Below are positions 8,682-17,388 of a stretch of 64,000 bases of DNA, in pieces (the stretch's first letter is position 1; each line of letters opens with the position of its first letter). Made by a program: the position numbers and the translations under genes. The notes under the pieces are model-generated. The model was not told the origin of the DNA, did no database searches, and was given only the letters and a program-made list of their open reading frames with translations. This DNA is from Pseudomonas sp. 10-1B. Lineage in GTDB: Bacteria; Pseudomonadota; Gammaproteobacteria; Pseudomonadales; Pseudomonadaceae. The stretch spans positions 33,486 through 97,485 of the forward strand of contig NZ_JYKS01000012.1 in assembly GCF_000935045.1 (NCBI RefSeq). The letters run 5' to 3'.

Positions 8682-8710
8682 TTGACAGATCATTTTCGCC
8701 CATCTTTAAT
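8682..8710 (+). promoter_or_regulatory. Predicted sigma-70 promoter for the GNAT-like gene
   Basis: TTGACA at 8682-8687 and TTTAAT at 8705-8710 with 17-bp spacing, inside a 277-bp AT-rich intergenic stretch. It suggests the second half of the polysaccharide set (8827-11118) can be transcribed independently. Confidence 0.65.
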
Positions 8711-8826
8711 CAATTTGTATCTGTTTGTGTCTGTCAGCCCAAAGCATTTAGGTGCTGAAGGTGATGGGATGTGTTTATTCGACAGCGCTCGCTACCTTTT
8801 ACCCGGGTAAACTCCAAGGATATAAA

Positions 8827-9969
8827 ATGAGAGAGCACATAAGAAAGCTCATAACACCGTCGATGCGCTTCGAAATAAGAAAGTTCTTTACTTGGGCCCA
8901 GGATATAACTGAGCGTGCGTGTTTATGGCGCTGGGAAATCACCAGGTTTCGGCTACAGACAAGTAACGACTACGAAGTCCTGTATGTCGGCAGAAAGAGC
9001 CGCAAGGAAATGGCCAAGCTGCTCATCGGCGGTAAACCCGAGGCCGACGCCAAACCCGGCGATGGCACGCAGCAACCTGCCGGTGCGTCCCATGTGGTGC
9101 TGATCAGCGAGATGCCCAGCGCCGGTGCCCTGTATGTGCCCCATTACCTGAGTGCAATCATCCCCCTGGGGCGCCCGCTGGAGGAGATCGTCGCACGTTA
9201 CGATGGTGAACTGCGCCGTAACATCCGCAAGTGTCGGCCGCTGTACCGCATGCAACAAGTGCTGACGGACGAGGAGATCGGCAAGGCCGACCGGGAGATG
9301 CTACAGCCTTATGCCCAGGCGCGGCATGGCCTGTATGCCAAGCAATTCGACTCGCAAGAACTGTTGCGCATCGCCAAGACGGTTGGCCGGCTCGACCTGA
9401 TAATGAAAGGCGATGAGGTCGTCGCCTGTCATTTTGGCTGCGTGATAACCCGGGCTGGGAAGCGCTACTGGAGCACGTTGCGCTTTGGTTACCCGGAGGC
9501 CGTCTTCAACGACCCCAAACGACTGCGCGAGGTCAACTCGATCACTACCTTCATGGCCCTGGAGTGGGCCATCGAACAGGGTTTCGATTACTACGATATC
9601 GGCCAATGCCTGGCACGTCCGGACGATGGACTTTTGAAATGGAAACGCCGACGCGGCGGTGACGTGGACACCCTGGGCAACCAGGCCTATATGTTCGTCC
9701 GGCTACCAAAGACCGGCATCGCCAAGTTCCTCTGGGAGTTCCCGTTGTTCGCCGTAGAGGGCAAGAACCTCACACTTCACCTGGGCTTGCCGGATGGGCC
9801 AAGTGACGAGGAAATCGTCGACCGCTACCGCGAGATGGTCTTCGGCGGTTTGTTCAAGATATACCTTCATTGTGCAAAAGCGCCTGGCGAATTATTGCTG
9901 GAAAACCTGCGCAATCGATATGCCCACTTCCAGTCTCCGCCCATTCTGGAAAAAGTGTCCTCCAACTGA
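8827..9969 (+). CDS. GNAT-fold acyl/peptidyl transferase (BioF2/FemAB-like)
   Basis: 380 aa from ATG 8827, chosen because AAGGA lies just upstream; a longer ORF from 8752 lacks a ribosome site. The central region (IIPLGRPLEEIVARYDGELRRNIRKCRP; then YAQARHGLYAKQFDS, VVACHFGCVI, YWSTLRFGYPEAVF and DYYDIGQCLARPDDGLLKWKRRRGG) matches the layout of BioF2/FemAB-type GNAT transferases that modify cell-envelope polymers. No membrane segment. Context with a flippase and a GT61 enzyme supports a role in decorating a surface glycan; the substrate is unknown. Confidence 0.6.
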   Translation: MREHIRKLITPSMRFEIRKFFTWAQDITERACLWRWEITRFRLQTSNDYEVLYVGRKSRKEMAKLLIGGKPEADAKPGDGTQQPAGASHVVLISEMPSAGALYVPHYLSAIIPLGRPLEEIVARYDGELRRNIRKCRPLYRMQQVLTDEEIGKADREMLQPYAQARHGLYAKQFDSQELLRIAKTVGRLDLIMKGDEVVACHFGCVITRAGKRYWSTLRFGYPEAVFNDPKRLREVNSITTFMALEWAIEQGFDYYDIGQCLARPDDGLLKWKRRRGGDVDTLGNQAYMFVRLPKTGIAKFLWEFPLFAVEGKNLTLHLGLPDGPSDEEIVDRYREMVFGGLFKIYLHCAKAPGELLLENLRNRYAHFQSPPILEKVSSN

Positions 9970-10002
9970 GCGTGAAAGATAGTCTTTCAATGAGAGCTCT
10001 TC

Positions 10003-11118
10003 ATGAAGAACGATATTTCGGATCTAGACACGAAAGGCGCCGGCCGAAAAAGCTGGAGCTTGGCCGCATACAAGTACCTTGCCAGAAAGCGGCTGGGACG
10101 AAAGCAATCGGAAAACTTGAAGAGCCTAGCGGTCAAAACCTGGGATATCGCGGCGGCTGAGGTCACCCCGGCGCCGCCTGCTTTCTTTCTGCCGAATCAG
10201 TTGGAGCGAGTGACCGGCTGGGAGGCGACACGTTTCTTTCCCTTCGAACATCCGCGCCGGACCATGGAGGGGCTGGGTAGTGTGGAACAACGTCCTACCA
10301 AGGGCTATCTGATCAAGGACGTCATGCTGATCGATGGGGCGCTGTACAAAGATACTGCCAGTTTCTGGCTGTCTGATCGGCCCAGTCGGTTGCCGCGAAT
10401 TGTCGTGGAACAAGAGATCGAGCGGGGGGCCGCTTATTGTTCACGTTACGGCAACCGTTGGTTTGGTACATGGCTGGCCGAGGACTGCGTCACGTATGCA
10501 TTGGCCTGTAACGAAGGGGTGCCGGTGACCACCGCGCCCTCGGGCAGGTTCCCTCTTTTCTCCCAGGCCCCGGCGTACGAAGATTGGCTCGGCATGCATC
10601 CGCTTCGGCTGCGCAGTGCGTACTTTCGAGAGTTGGTGCTGTTCGATGACGCCAGCCACAACACCAACCAGTCAGCGCGATACCGCGCCATGGGCCAGAA
10701 GTTGTTAGCGCGGGTGAATTACCAGTCGCACCCAGGGGTTTTCATCTTGCGGGGCTACGCCGGAGATCTGCGCCTGCTGCACAATGAACTGGAGATCGCC
10801 GAACACCTGCAAAAACATCGCGGCTTTCGCATCCTTGACCCTTTGAAGAGCGACCTGTCGACCATCGTCGAAACCTGTGCCGGGGCGAGGGTAGTGTTGG
10901 GCGTGGAGGGCAGTCAGCTCATCCACGGTGTCAATGTGCTGGCGCCCGGAGCTTCGGTGGTCACCCTGCAGCCACCCAATCGCTTTGTCTGCTTCTACAA
11001 ATACCTGACCGATCGTGACCAGCAGCATTTCGCCTTCGTGGTCGGCATACCAAACGGAAACAACTTCCGCATCGACCTCAATGAACTCGAACGGACCTTG
11101 GACCTGCTGCCCTCGTGA
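10003..11118 (+). CDS. Glycosyltransferase family 61 protein
   Basis: 371 aa. The C-terminal half shows the GT61 (DUF563) signature: FILRGYAGDLRLLHNELEI, then GFRILDPLKSDLSTIVETCAGARVVLGVEGSQLIHGVNVLAPGASVVTL, where the G-x-EGSQLIH motif replaces the usual G-x-HGSxL(T/S)N. The N-terminal ~120 residues are more variable. GT61 enzymes transfer sugars such as xylose or GlcNAc in eukaryotes and appear in bacterial capsule and LPS clusters. It lies 33 bp after the GNAT-like gene in the same direction, the last gene of this cluster. Confidence 0.75.
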   Translation: MKNDISDLDTKGAGRKSWSLAAYKYLARKRLGRKQSENLKSLAVKTWDIAAAEVTPAPPAFFLPNQLERVTGWEATRFFPFEHPRRTMEGLGSVEQRPTKGYLIKDVMLIDGALYKDTASFWLSDRPSRLPRIVVEQEIERGAAYCSRYGNRWFGTWLAEDCVTYALACNEGVPVTTAPSGRFPLFSQAPAYEDWLGMHPLRLRSAYFRELVLFDDASHNTNQSARYRAMGQKLLARVNYQSHPGVFILRGYAGDLRLLHNELEIAEHLQKHRGFRILDPLKSDLSTIVETCAGARVVLGVEGSQLIHGVNVLAPGASVVTLQPPNRFVCFYKYLTDRDQQHFAFVVGIPNGNNFRIDLNELERTLDLLPS

Positions 11119-11244
11119 CCAAGCGCAGCATGCCCTGACTGTCTGAGGCGCAGGGCCATTTGTTGCACGGTGTAACGTATGGTCGCGGTCCTTGCCCGGG
11201 GCCGGCGTGCTAGAATCCGCGCCTTCGAATCTGGAGGTACACGC

Positions 11245-11814
11245 GTGCGCAAACTGGCTGTGGTAATGGCAGTGCTCGCCCTGGCGGGCTGTGAGAACGA
11301 GGTCGAAGGCGTGCACAAACAGGTGGCCGAACACCTGCACAACCCCAAGACCGCCAAGTTCGGCAACGTGCGGATCGACACTCAAGGCACCATCTGCGGC
11401 CAGGTCCGCGGCAAGGATGATGCCGGGCAGTACGAGGCCTACCGCAGCTACGTGGCGATCAAGCGCGATGGCCAATACCAAATCATCGTCGACGATACCG
11501 GCAACAACCTGCGCATCCGCGAGATGTGTGGTGGCGCCGACCTGCAGCGTCGCGCCGAGGCGCTGGCTGACCAGCCGGCACCGCAAGGCTGGGATGTGGA
11601 AGTGATCCAGGGCGCCAACATGGGTGCGCTGAGCGACATGACCGCGCGCCTGATCGAAAAGGGCATTCCGTCCTCGGTGGAGTACCGCGACGGCAAGCCG
11701 GTGGTGTTGATGGGGCCGTTCCCTACCCGTGAGGAGGCCGAAGCACGCAAGGCCGAGGTGATGGCCAAGCTGGGCACCGATTCGGTGGTCATCCAGCACG
11801 GCGTAGCTCGCTAA
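11245..11814 (+). CDS. SPOR-domain lipoprotein
   Basis: 189 aa from GTG 11245 (GGAGG upstream supports this start). Lipoprotein signal VRKLAVVMAVLALAGC with lipidated Cys at 16. The N-terminal half carries a conserved pseudomonad domain (VAEHLHNPKTAKFGNVRIDTQGTICGQVRGKD); residues ~113-185 (GWDVEVIQGANMGALSDMTARL...PVVLMGPFPTREEAEARKAEV) form a SPOR domain, which binds denuded septal peptidoglycan. Likely an envelope protein acting near the division site. Confidence 0.75.
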   Translation: MRKLAVVMAVLALAGCENEVEGVHKQVAEHLHNPKTAKFGNVRIDTQGTICGQVRGKDDAGQYEAYRSYVAIKRDGQYQIIVDDTGNNLRIREMCGGADLQRRAEALADQPAPQGWDVEVIQGANMGALSDMTARLIEKGIPSSVEYRDGKPVVLMGPFPTREEAEARKAEVMAKLGTDSVVIQHGVAR

Positions 11815-11843
11815 GCCTGTAGCAGAAGCCTTATGTGGGGCAG

Positions 11844-11979
11844 CTGTCTTGTATTGCCTGGGCTGGCCTCATCGCCGGCAAGCCAGCTCCCACCTCGACC
11901 GCATAGGCCTCAAGCCCTGTGCAGTACCTGTGGGAGCCGGCTTGCCGGCGATGAGGCCAGCCCAGGCAATACAAGACAG
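11844..11979. repeat. Long REP pair with extended arms
   Basis: Arms of about 40 bp: CTGTCTTGTATTGCCTGGGC...GCCGGCAAGCC on the left and its complement to ...GGCAATACAAGACAG on the right. The CTGTCTTGTATTGCC edge recurs in part at 17233 and 31960. Confidence 0.9.
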
Positions 11980-12081
11980 TTGCTCCCAAAGGGCTATGCA
12001 GCACGGCTCTCCCTTGCGCTAGACATTGTTCACCCAAGTTTGGCTATGCTTGGTTGGAAGAAACTGAGCGGGGAGGGCCTC

Positions 12082-12507
12082 ATGTCTACACTGGAGCGGG
12101 CCATTGCCGTGGCCGCCAGGGCACATGAAGGGCAGTACGACAAGGGTGGGGCAGCTTATATCCTTCATCCACTACGCGTGATGATGCGGGTCTCCACACC
12201 CGAGCAACGGATTGTCGCGGTGCTTCACGATGTGATCGAAGACACCCCGCTGACCCTGTCCGATCTGGCGCGCGAGGGCTTCGCGCTGAAAATCCTTGCC
12301 GCCTTGCTGGCGCTCAGCAGGCGCGAGGGCGAGGCCTACCAGGACTTCGTGGTGCGCTTGGGCGATGACCCGCTGGCGCGCACCGTCAAGCTGGCCGACC
12401 TGGCCGACAACAGTGACCTGTCGCGTATCCCCTGCCCAGGCCCGGCCGACCTGGCGCGGCTGGCCCGTTATCGGGAAGCACGCGCCTACCTGGAGACGCT
12501 GGCCTGA
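12082..12507 (+). CDS. HD-domain phosphohydrolase, SpoT/MESH1-like
   Basis: 141-aa single-domain HD protein. Metal-binding signature: H29 in GGAAYILHPLRV, H49-D50 in VLHDVIEDTP, and D106 in KLADLADNSD. The phrase AARAHEGQYDKGG...YILHPLRV is characteristic of RelA/SpoT-type hydrolases and small alarmone hydrolases, which remove pyrophosphate from (p)ppGpp. The start is placed at 12082 (GGGAGG upstream); the ORF reads further upstream through the REP pair and is not real there. Alarmone hydrolysis is inferred from the family; other nucleotide substrates are possible. Confidence 0.75.
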   Translation: MSTLERAIAVAARAHEGQYDKGGAAYILHPLRVMMRVSTPEQRIVAVLHDVIEDTPLTLSDLAREGFALKILAALLALSRREGEAYQDFVVRLGDDPLARTVKLADLADNSDLSRIPCPGPADLARLARYREARAYLETLA

Positions 12508-12592
12508 CTTTCAGCCACATGCCTTGAGGTTGACCGGCCCGACGAACGCGTTTCGGCCAGGCTGCCGCGAAAAGCGAAGCTCTCATGCGCGG

Positions 12593-12841
12593 TCAGTCTT
12601 CCTTCGGTACTGTCCAGAAGATCTGCACGCCGCCATCGTCGCGGTGGGCGAGGGTGACGTTGTCGTTTTCGGCGATTTCCTCGAGCAGGCTGTCCCAATC
12701 TTCCGGGGTTTCCTGTTCCAGACGGAAGATCAACGCCGCGCGGCTGCGCTGGGCGGTGGGGCTGTTGATGATTTTCTGGATGCGCATACCCAGTTGTTCA
12801 TAGCTGCTTGGGGTGGCGGAGGCGGTACTGGACACAGGCAT
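12593..12841 (-). CDS. DUF1654 protein, LexA-controlled
   Basis: 82-aa protein of a family largely restricted to pseudomonads and their phages: SSYEQLGMRIQKIINSPTAQ, ALIFRLEQETPEDWDSLLEEI, then LAHRDDGGVQIFWTVPKED. Start MPVSST at 12841 with AAGGAA upstream. A perfect LexA box lies 13 bp upstream of the start, so it is expected to be induced by DNA damage. Its role is unknown; no catalytic motif is visible. Confidence 0.85.
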   Translation of the reverse strand: MPVSSTASATPSSYEQLGMRIQKIINSPTAQRSRAALIFRLEQETPEDWDSLLEEIAENDNVTLAHRDDGGVQIFWTVPKED

Positions 12842-12853
12842 TTCCTTGTTTTG

Positions 12854-12869
12854 CTGTATGTACATACAG
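12854..12869 (-). promoter_or_regulatory. LexA (SOS) box
   Basis: CTGTATGTACATACAG: exact CTGT-N8-ACAG, and fully palindromic. It lies 12 bp upstream of the DUF1654 start codon, where bound LexA would block transcription. Confidence 0.85.
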
Positions 12870-12955
12870 TATTTCACTGTAAGTAAATTCGCAACAGCTT
12901 GTCGGGAAAACATCTATGCCAGTACCGGTTTTTCGTCGCTTGCCGGCAAGGTCTG

Positions 12956-13663
12956 TCAGGCGATAGACATGCGAGCCGTCAGGTTCTGCTGCATGTAGTC
13001 GAGGAACCGGCGCTGGAACAGCATGGTGTGTTCGTGCGCGGCGGCTTCGGCAGCGTCGGCGTCGCGAGCGGCGATGGCCGCGATGATTTCATCGTGGTCG
13101 CGGCCAAGGCGGTGGGTGCTGGCGGAACTGACCACATGATCGAAGTGCAGGTGCAGCAAGCGCTGGCCTTCGCCCAGCAGGCGCTCGTAGTAGTTGATGA
13201 AATAAGGGTTGCGTCCAGCATGGGCAATGGCCATGTGGAAGGCTTTGTTCAGCTCGGACATGGCCTGGAAGTCGCCAGTGGTCACGGCCTTGAGGTAGGC
13301 GGCGTCGGCCTTGCGGATGGCCTCAAGGTCTTCTTCGCGATGCTGGGTGGCGGCCAGGCGGGTGACGGCGCGCTGGATCAGGTCCAGGGCGGAGATGTAG
13401 TTGGGGAATTCCTCGATCTCGAACGGCGTCACCAGCGTGGTGCGGTTCGGCAGGATCACCACCAGGCCTTCGGTGATCAGGCGGGCGAGGGCATCGCGTA
13501 CTGGCGAGCGGGACAGCCCGAACTGCGCAGCCAGCGACACTTCGTCCAGTTGCACGCCGGGTTTGAGCTTGAGGGTGAGGATCTGTTTGCGCAGCTCTTC
13601 GTATATGTAGCGGCCGCTGTGGCGTCGTGGCGCGCCTTCGGTGTCGGTATCTTTGGCCATCAT
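12956..13663 (-). CDS. GntR-family regulator, FadR subfamily (FCD domain)
   Basis: About 235 aa. The N-terminal winged HTH (YIYEELRKQILTLKLKPGVQLDEVSLAAQFGLSRSPVRDAL) is followed by an all-helical FCD ligand domain whose metal-coordinating residues appear in ELNKAFHMAIAHAGRNPYF, the YYERLL helix and RDHDEIIAAI. An upstream ATG at 13717 is also open, but the region between carries an operator-like palindrome, so MMAKDT near 13663 is preferred. Downstream of a decayed FAD oxidoreductase on the same strand, which may have been its original target. The ligand is unknown, probably an organic acid or amino-acid derivative. Confidence 0.8.
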   Translation of the reverse strand: MMAKDTDTEGAPRRHSGRYIYEELRKQILTLKLKPGVQLDEVSLAAQFGLSRSPVRDALARLITEGLVVILPNRTTLVTPFEIEEFPNYISALDLIQRAVTRLAATQHREEDLEAIRKADAAYLKAVTTGDFQAMSELNKAFHMAIAHAGRNPYFINYYERLLGEGQRLLHLHFDHVVSSASTHRLGRDHDEIIAAIAARDADAAEAAAHEHTMLFQRRFLDYMQQNLTARMSIA

Positions 13664-13744
13664 CAGGTCTCGGTTGGGCTCGGTCGTATCATACAGGCCG
13701 GCCCTTGTAATTTTCATCCCAGGCTGATCCGGGCCCCCGGCAAC

Positions 13745-14055
13745 CTACGCGGCGACATCGAAGCGCTCGAAGCGGTAGGGCGTCGGGTCGATAAGCGGGT
13801 CGGATTGGGACACCAGGTCCGCCGCCAAGGTAAGGGGAATGTCGTGGGCGTGGCGGTTGGTCTTGCGCACCCAGCCCAGGTTGCCCGATGACTGCTCGCC
13901 GGCGATGCGCCCCTTTTCTAGCACCACCACTGGTATGTTGCGTTGGCGAGGGTCAGTGCGGCGGTGAGGCCGATGATGCCGCCGCCGATGCTCACCACGG
14001 TGGTGCTGGCGGGTGGCGGGTGCTGGTTTGCACAGGGGCGATCGTGGGGGGACAT
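13745..14055 (-). pseudogene. Remnant of a DadA-type FAD oxidoreductase
   Basis: Reading from ATG 14055: an N-terminus with FAD motif VSIGGGIIGLTAALTLA, a frameshift around 13930-13950 into LEKGRIAGEQSSGNLGWVRKTNRHAHDIPLTLAAD, then an abrupt join to a typical C-terminal end (DPLIDPTPYRFERF). About 340 internal residues expected of this ~430-aa family are missing. A frameshift plus an in-frame internal deletion show a dead gene. The GntR regulator directly downstream probably once belonged with it. Confidence 0.75.
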
Positions 14056-14104
14056 TGTTTTACTCGATGCGGTTCGGATAGAGGGCGTGCTCGCGGACTG
14101 CCCT

Positions 14105-14122
14105 TAATGCCAGTCAGTTAAG
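14105..14122 (-). repeat. 18-bp REP-edge motif, copy 2 (inverted)
   Basis: Reads TAATGCCAGTCAGTTAAG on the plus strand, the exact complement of the motif at 5796-5813; lies 15 bp outside the REP pair at 14138. Confidence 0.8.
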
Positions 14123-14137
14123 CCTATAAGGCACATT

Positions 14138-14255
14138 GGGGCTGCTGTGCAGCCCATCGCAGGCAAGCCAGCTCCCACAGGTACCGCGCAGGTCTCAAGC
14201 TTTGCGTATCCCCTGTGGGAGCTGGCTTGCCTGCGATGGGCCGCAACGCGGCCCC
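14138..14255. repeat. REP pair (inverted)
   Basis: GGGGCTGCTGTGCAGCCCAT...CGCAGGCAAGCC and inverted GGCTTGCCTGCGATGGGCCGC...GGCCCC in the 233-bp gap before the AraC gene stop. Nothing else is seen in that gap. Confidence 0.9.
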
Positions 14256-14289
14256 AGGGGCGTAGGTACGCTGACCGAAACGCCCCCGA

Positions 14290-15063
14290 TCATTTGAAGA
14301 ACTGACTCGGTGTAGTGCCGAACTGGCGCTTGAACATGCTGGCAAAGGCACTTGGGCTGTCATACCCCAGCATGCCTGCCACATCGATGATCCGCTCGCC
14401 CAGGGCGATCCGTTCCAGCGCCTGCATCAGCCGAGCCTGCTGGCGCCACTGGCCGAAGGTCATGCCGGTTTCCTTGCGGAACAGGCGCTGGATGGTCTTT
14501 TCGTCCACCCCCAGCCGCACGCCCCAGTCGGCCACGGTGGCGTTATCGTCAGGCCGGTCATGCAACGCCGAGCAGATTGCCTGCAGGCGCTTGTCGCTGG
14601 GCTGCGATAGCTTCAGCGGCAAGGTTGGCAGCACGCAGATCTCGTCGAGGATCAGGCGCATCACCCGGGCTTCGCGCGAGTCTTCGGCAAACGGCGCGGC
14701 AAAGCCCACGGAGGCCTTGATCAGTTCACTGAGCAACGGCGAGATGCTGATGGCCTTGCTCTGCAACGGCAGGCCGGCTGCGGCGTCGGTGCGCACGAAC
14801 ACGCTGCGCATCTTCACATCGCCGACACAGCGGATCGCATGCACCTGGCCACAGGGCATCCATACGCCGCGGCTGGGTGGCACGGTCCAGCGTTCGTTCC
14901 TGGACTCGACGATCATCAGGCCTTTGATGGCATAGATCAGTTGATGCTTGGCATGGCTGTGGGGTTCGATGAACCAGTCGGGCGGGTAGTCCGTCGCGCG
15001 GCTACCCACCTCCCAGGTCCACTCGTCAACTTCCACCAGCAATTCATGTTGCGGCTTTACCAT
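14290..15063 (-). CDS. AraC-family regulator with N-terminal cupin domain
   Basis: 257 aa from ATG 15063. The N-terminal cupin sensor includes DWFIEPHSHAKHQLIYAIKGLMIVES and VPPSRGVWMPCGQVHAI; the C-terminal double helix-turn-helix includes ATVADWGVRLGVDEKTIQRLFRKETGMTFGQWRQQARL and IIDVAGMLGYDSPSAFASMFKRQFGTTPSQFF. NimR-type layout: such regulators usually control an adjacent exporter. The MFS gene ends 38 bp upstream on the same strand, so the two form an operon and the regulator probably controls it. Confidence 0.85.
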   Translation of the reverse strand: MVKPQHELLVEVDEWTWEVGSRATDYPPDWFIEPHSHAKHQLIYAIKGLMIVESRNERWTVPPSRGVWMPCGQVHAIRCVGDVKMRSVFVRTDAAAGLPLQSKAISISPLLSELIKASVGFAAPFAEDSREARVMRLILDEICVLPTLPLKLSQPSDKRLQAICSALHDRPDDNATVADWGVRLGVDEKTIQRLFRKETGMTFGQWRQQARLMQALERIALGERIIDVAGMLGYDSPSAFASMFKRQFGTTPSQFFK

Positions 15064-15101
15064 CGACACCTCGTCTACAGCCTCCCCCTGGCAGGGCCAC
15101 T

Positions 15102-16334
15102 TTAGCAGCAACGGCTGGGGCGGGCTTGCGAGCGCGTGGCCGGCAGTAGCGCGGTGGCCAGCCCGAGCAGCGGCAGGAACGCGATGGCCTGGTACACCCA
15201 CTCGATGCCATGCCGGTCGGCCAGTTCGCCGAGCCCGGCGGCACCGATGCCGCTGATGCCGAACATCAGCCCGAACATCACCCCCGACACCATGCCGACC
15301 CGGCCTGGCACCGCTTCCTGGGCATACACCACCAGGGCGGCGAAGGCCGAGGACATCACCAGGCCGATGGCCACCGCCAGTACCGCTGTCCAGGCCAGGT
15401 TGGCATAGGGCAGGGCGAGGGCGAAGGGCGCTACGCCGAGGAACGAGACCCAGATCACCGCCTTGCGCCCGATGCGGTCACCCACCGGGCCGCCGGCGAA
15501 GGTGCCCAGTGCCACGGCCGCGAGGAACACGAACAGGTACAACTGGCTGTGCTGCACGCTCAGGCCGAAATGCTCGATCAGGTAGAAGGTGAAGTAGTTG
15601 GTGAACGAGGCGATGTACACGAACTTGGCGAACATCAGCACGGCGATCACCCCCACCGCGCGCCACATGGCGCCACGGGACAGTCCCGGAGCCTGCTGGC
15701 CGGCGAAGGTCTTGAGCCGGGCCTGGCCGTGGCGCACGCTCCAGCCGGTCACACGCAACAGCACGAACACTGCCAGCGCGGCGGCCAGCATGAACCAGGC
15801 AATGGCAGGTTGGCCGTGTGGAATGACGATGGCGGCGGTAAGCAGCGGGCCGAGGGCCGAGCCGGTGTTGCCGCCGACCTGAAAGGTCGACTGCGCGGTG
15901 CCGAAGCGCCCGCCGGAGGCCATCCGGGCTACCCGCGAGGCTTCTGGGTGGAAGGTCGCCGATCCTACGCCAACCACTGCGGCGGCCACCAGCAGCATTT
16001 CATAGCTGCCAGCGAAGGCGAGCAGGGCGATACCCACCAGCGTGACCAGCATGCCGGCGGGCAGCAAGTAAGGCTGCGGATGCTTGTCGGTGAACAGGCC
16101 AACCCAGGGTTGCAGCAGGGATGCGGTCACCTGGTAGACCAGGGCGATCCAGCCGATCTGGGCAAAGCTCAGCGCGAAGTCACTCTTGAGCATCGGGTAG
16201 ATCGATGGCAGCACGGCCTGGATCAGGTCGTTGAGCAGGTGGGCGAAGGCGGCAGCGCCGACGATGCGGACCAGAAAGCCCTGGGGTTGGTCGGCTGGCG
16301 TCGTGGCGGCCAGAGAGGCGGCGGGAGTCGTCAT
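15102..16334 (-). CDS. MFS efflux transporter, fosmidomycin-resistance (Fsr) type
   Basis: 410 aa, 12 predicted helices. Recognisable Fsr features: AAFAHLLNDLIQAVLPSIYPMLK in helix 1, WVGLFTDKHPQPYLLPAGM, and GVGSATFHPEASRVARMASGGRFGTAQSTFQVGGNTGSALGPLL. Fsr exports fosmidomycin and some aromatic compounds in E. coli. The start is placed at MTTPAASLAA (16334); upstream coding is not Fsr-like. Upstream partner of the AraC/NimR-type regulator. Confidence 0.85.
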   Translation of the reverse strand: MTTPAASLAATTPADQPQGFLVRIVGAAAFAHLLNDLIQAVLPSIYPMLKSDFALSFAQIGWIALVYQVTASLLQPWVGLFTDKHPQPYLLPAGMLVTLVGIALLAFAGSYEMLLVAAAVVGVGSATFHPEASRVARMASGGRFGTAQSTFQVGGNTGSALGPLLTAAIVIPHGQPAIAWFMLAAALAVFVLLRVTGWSVRHGQARLKTFAGQQAPGLSRGAMWRAVGVIAVLMFAKFVYIASFTNYFTFYLIEHFGLSVQHSQLYLFVFLAAVALGTFAGGPVGDRIGRKAVIWVSFLGVAPFALALPYANLAWTAVLAVAIGLVMSSAFAALVVYAQEAVPGRVGMVSGVMFGLMFGISGIGAAGLGELADRHGIEWVYQAIAFLPLLGLATALLPATRSQARPSRCC

Positions 16335-16499
16335 GGGCGAATTTCTTCTGTCGAGGGGAACAAGGCATTGCCCAAGGAGGGTAGCCAGTGCCCGGGTTGC
16401 CTGTCTCACGCCGAACAGGCAGCCACTGTCGCGTTTCGGGCATCCGTGCCCAGAAGGCCCTATCGCCAGCAAGCCAGGGTTATGCTGCCGTGGGGCTGA

Positions 16500-16964
16500 T
16501 CAGAGCCCCAGCTCGCTGAGCCCTGGGTGATCATCCGGGCGCCGCCCCAGCGGCCAGCGGAACTTGCGCTCGGTTTCGCTGATGGGGTGCTCGTTGATGC
16601 TCGAGTGGCGGTTCTGCATCAGCCCGTCATCGGCAAACTCCCAGTTTTCGTTGCCATAGGCGCGGTACCACTGGCCGCTGTCGTCGTGGTACTCGTAGGC
16701 ATAGCGCACGGCAATACGGTTGCCGGTGAACGCCCAGAGCTCCTTGATCAGGCGGTATTCGAGCTCATGGTTCCATTTGCGCGTCAGGAAGGCCTCGACC
16801 TGCGCACGGCCACGGGGGAATTCGACGCGGTTACGCCAGACGGTGTCGGCGGTATAGGCAAGCGCGACCTTGGCAGGGTCACGGCTGTTCCAGCCATCCT
16901 CGGCCAGGCGGACCTTTTCGATGGCGCTTTCGCGGGTGAAGGGCGGAACGGGTGGGCGGGGCAT
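16500..16964 (-). CDS. DUF1348 protein (NTF2-like fold)
   Basis: About 154 aa starting [33 protein letters not shown]1348 hallmarks include [68 protein letters not shown] and [11 protein letters not shown]. This is a SnoaL/NTF2-like alpha+beta cone, usually a small-molecule-binding or isomerase-like pocket; the biochemical role is unknown. Monocistronic, 166 bp from the Fsr gene start on the same strand. Confidence 0.85.
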   Translation of the reverse strand: MPRPPVPPFTRESAIEKVRLAEDGWNSRDPAKVALAYTADTVWRNRVEFPRGRAQVEAFLTRKWNHELEYRLIKELWAFTGNRIAVRYAYEYHDDSGQWYRAYGNENWEFADDGLMQNRHSSINEHPISETERKFRWPLGRRPDDHPGLSELGL

Positions 16965-17121
16965 CGGGCTACTCCTCGGGTCGATTGGCTTGTAGGAGAT
17001 TAGTAGCCGATGCCCGAACAGAGAATGGACGTGTCGGGCACTTCTTAATTTCAGTGCATGGAACAATACCGATTCCGCGGTAAACCGTTTCTACCGAGCG
17101 CCCCGCCACCTGTCATGTGCT

Positions 17122-17233
17122 GCCTGTCCTGGCCCTATCGCCGGCAAGCCAGCTCCCACCTCGACCGCATGGGCCTCAAGCCCTGTGCAGTACCTGTGGG
17201 AGCTGGCTTGCCAGCGATGAGGCCAGTCCAGGC
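17122..17233. repeat. REP pair (inverted)
   Basis: GCCTGTCCTGGCC...CGCCGGCAAGCC and inverted GGCTTGCCAGCGATGAGGCC...GGC; the same family as the pair at 11844. Confidence 0.85.
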
Positions 17234-17343
17234 AATACAAGACAGTTGCTCCCACAAGGGTGCGCATGGCCTCAGGTCAATGCGGTCGAGTTGGGAGCAA
17301 TTGCCTTGAACCAATCCCCCGACCGTCCCTTCAGGTCGGTGCC

Positions 17344-17383
17344 CCCTGTGGGTGTGCCCGCGAAGGGCCGCAAAGCGGCCCCA
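17344..17383. repeat. Single REP unit
   Basis: TGTGGGTGTGCCCGCGAAGG followed by GCCGCAAAGCGGCCCC; no inverted partner of the same type next to it. Confidence 0.7.
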
Positions 17384-17388
17384 AATTG

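Noticed and set aside
5488..11118. Integrative element using tRNA-Val as attachment site
   Set aside because: No integrase gene and no repeat of the tRNA 3' end was found within the window to the right, so only tRNA proximity remains.
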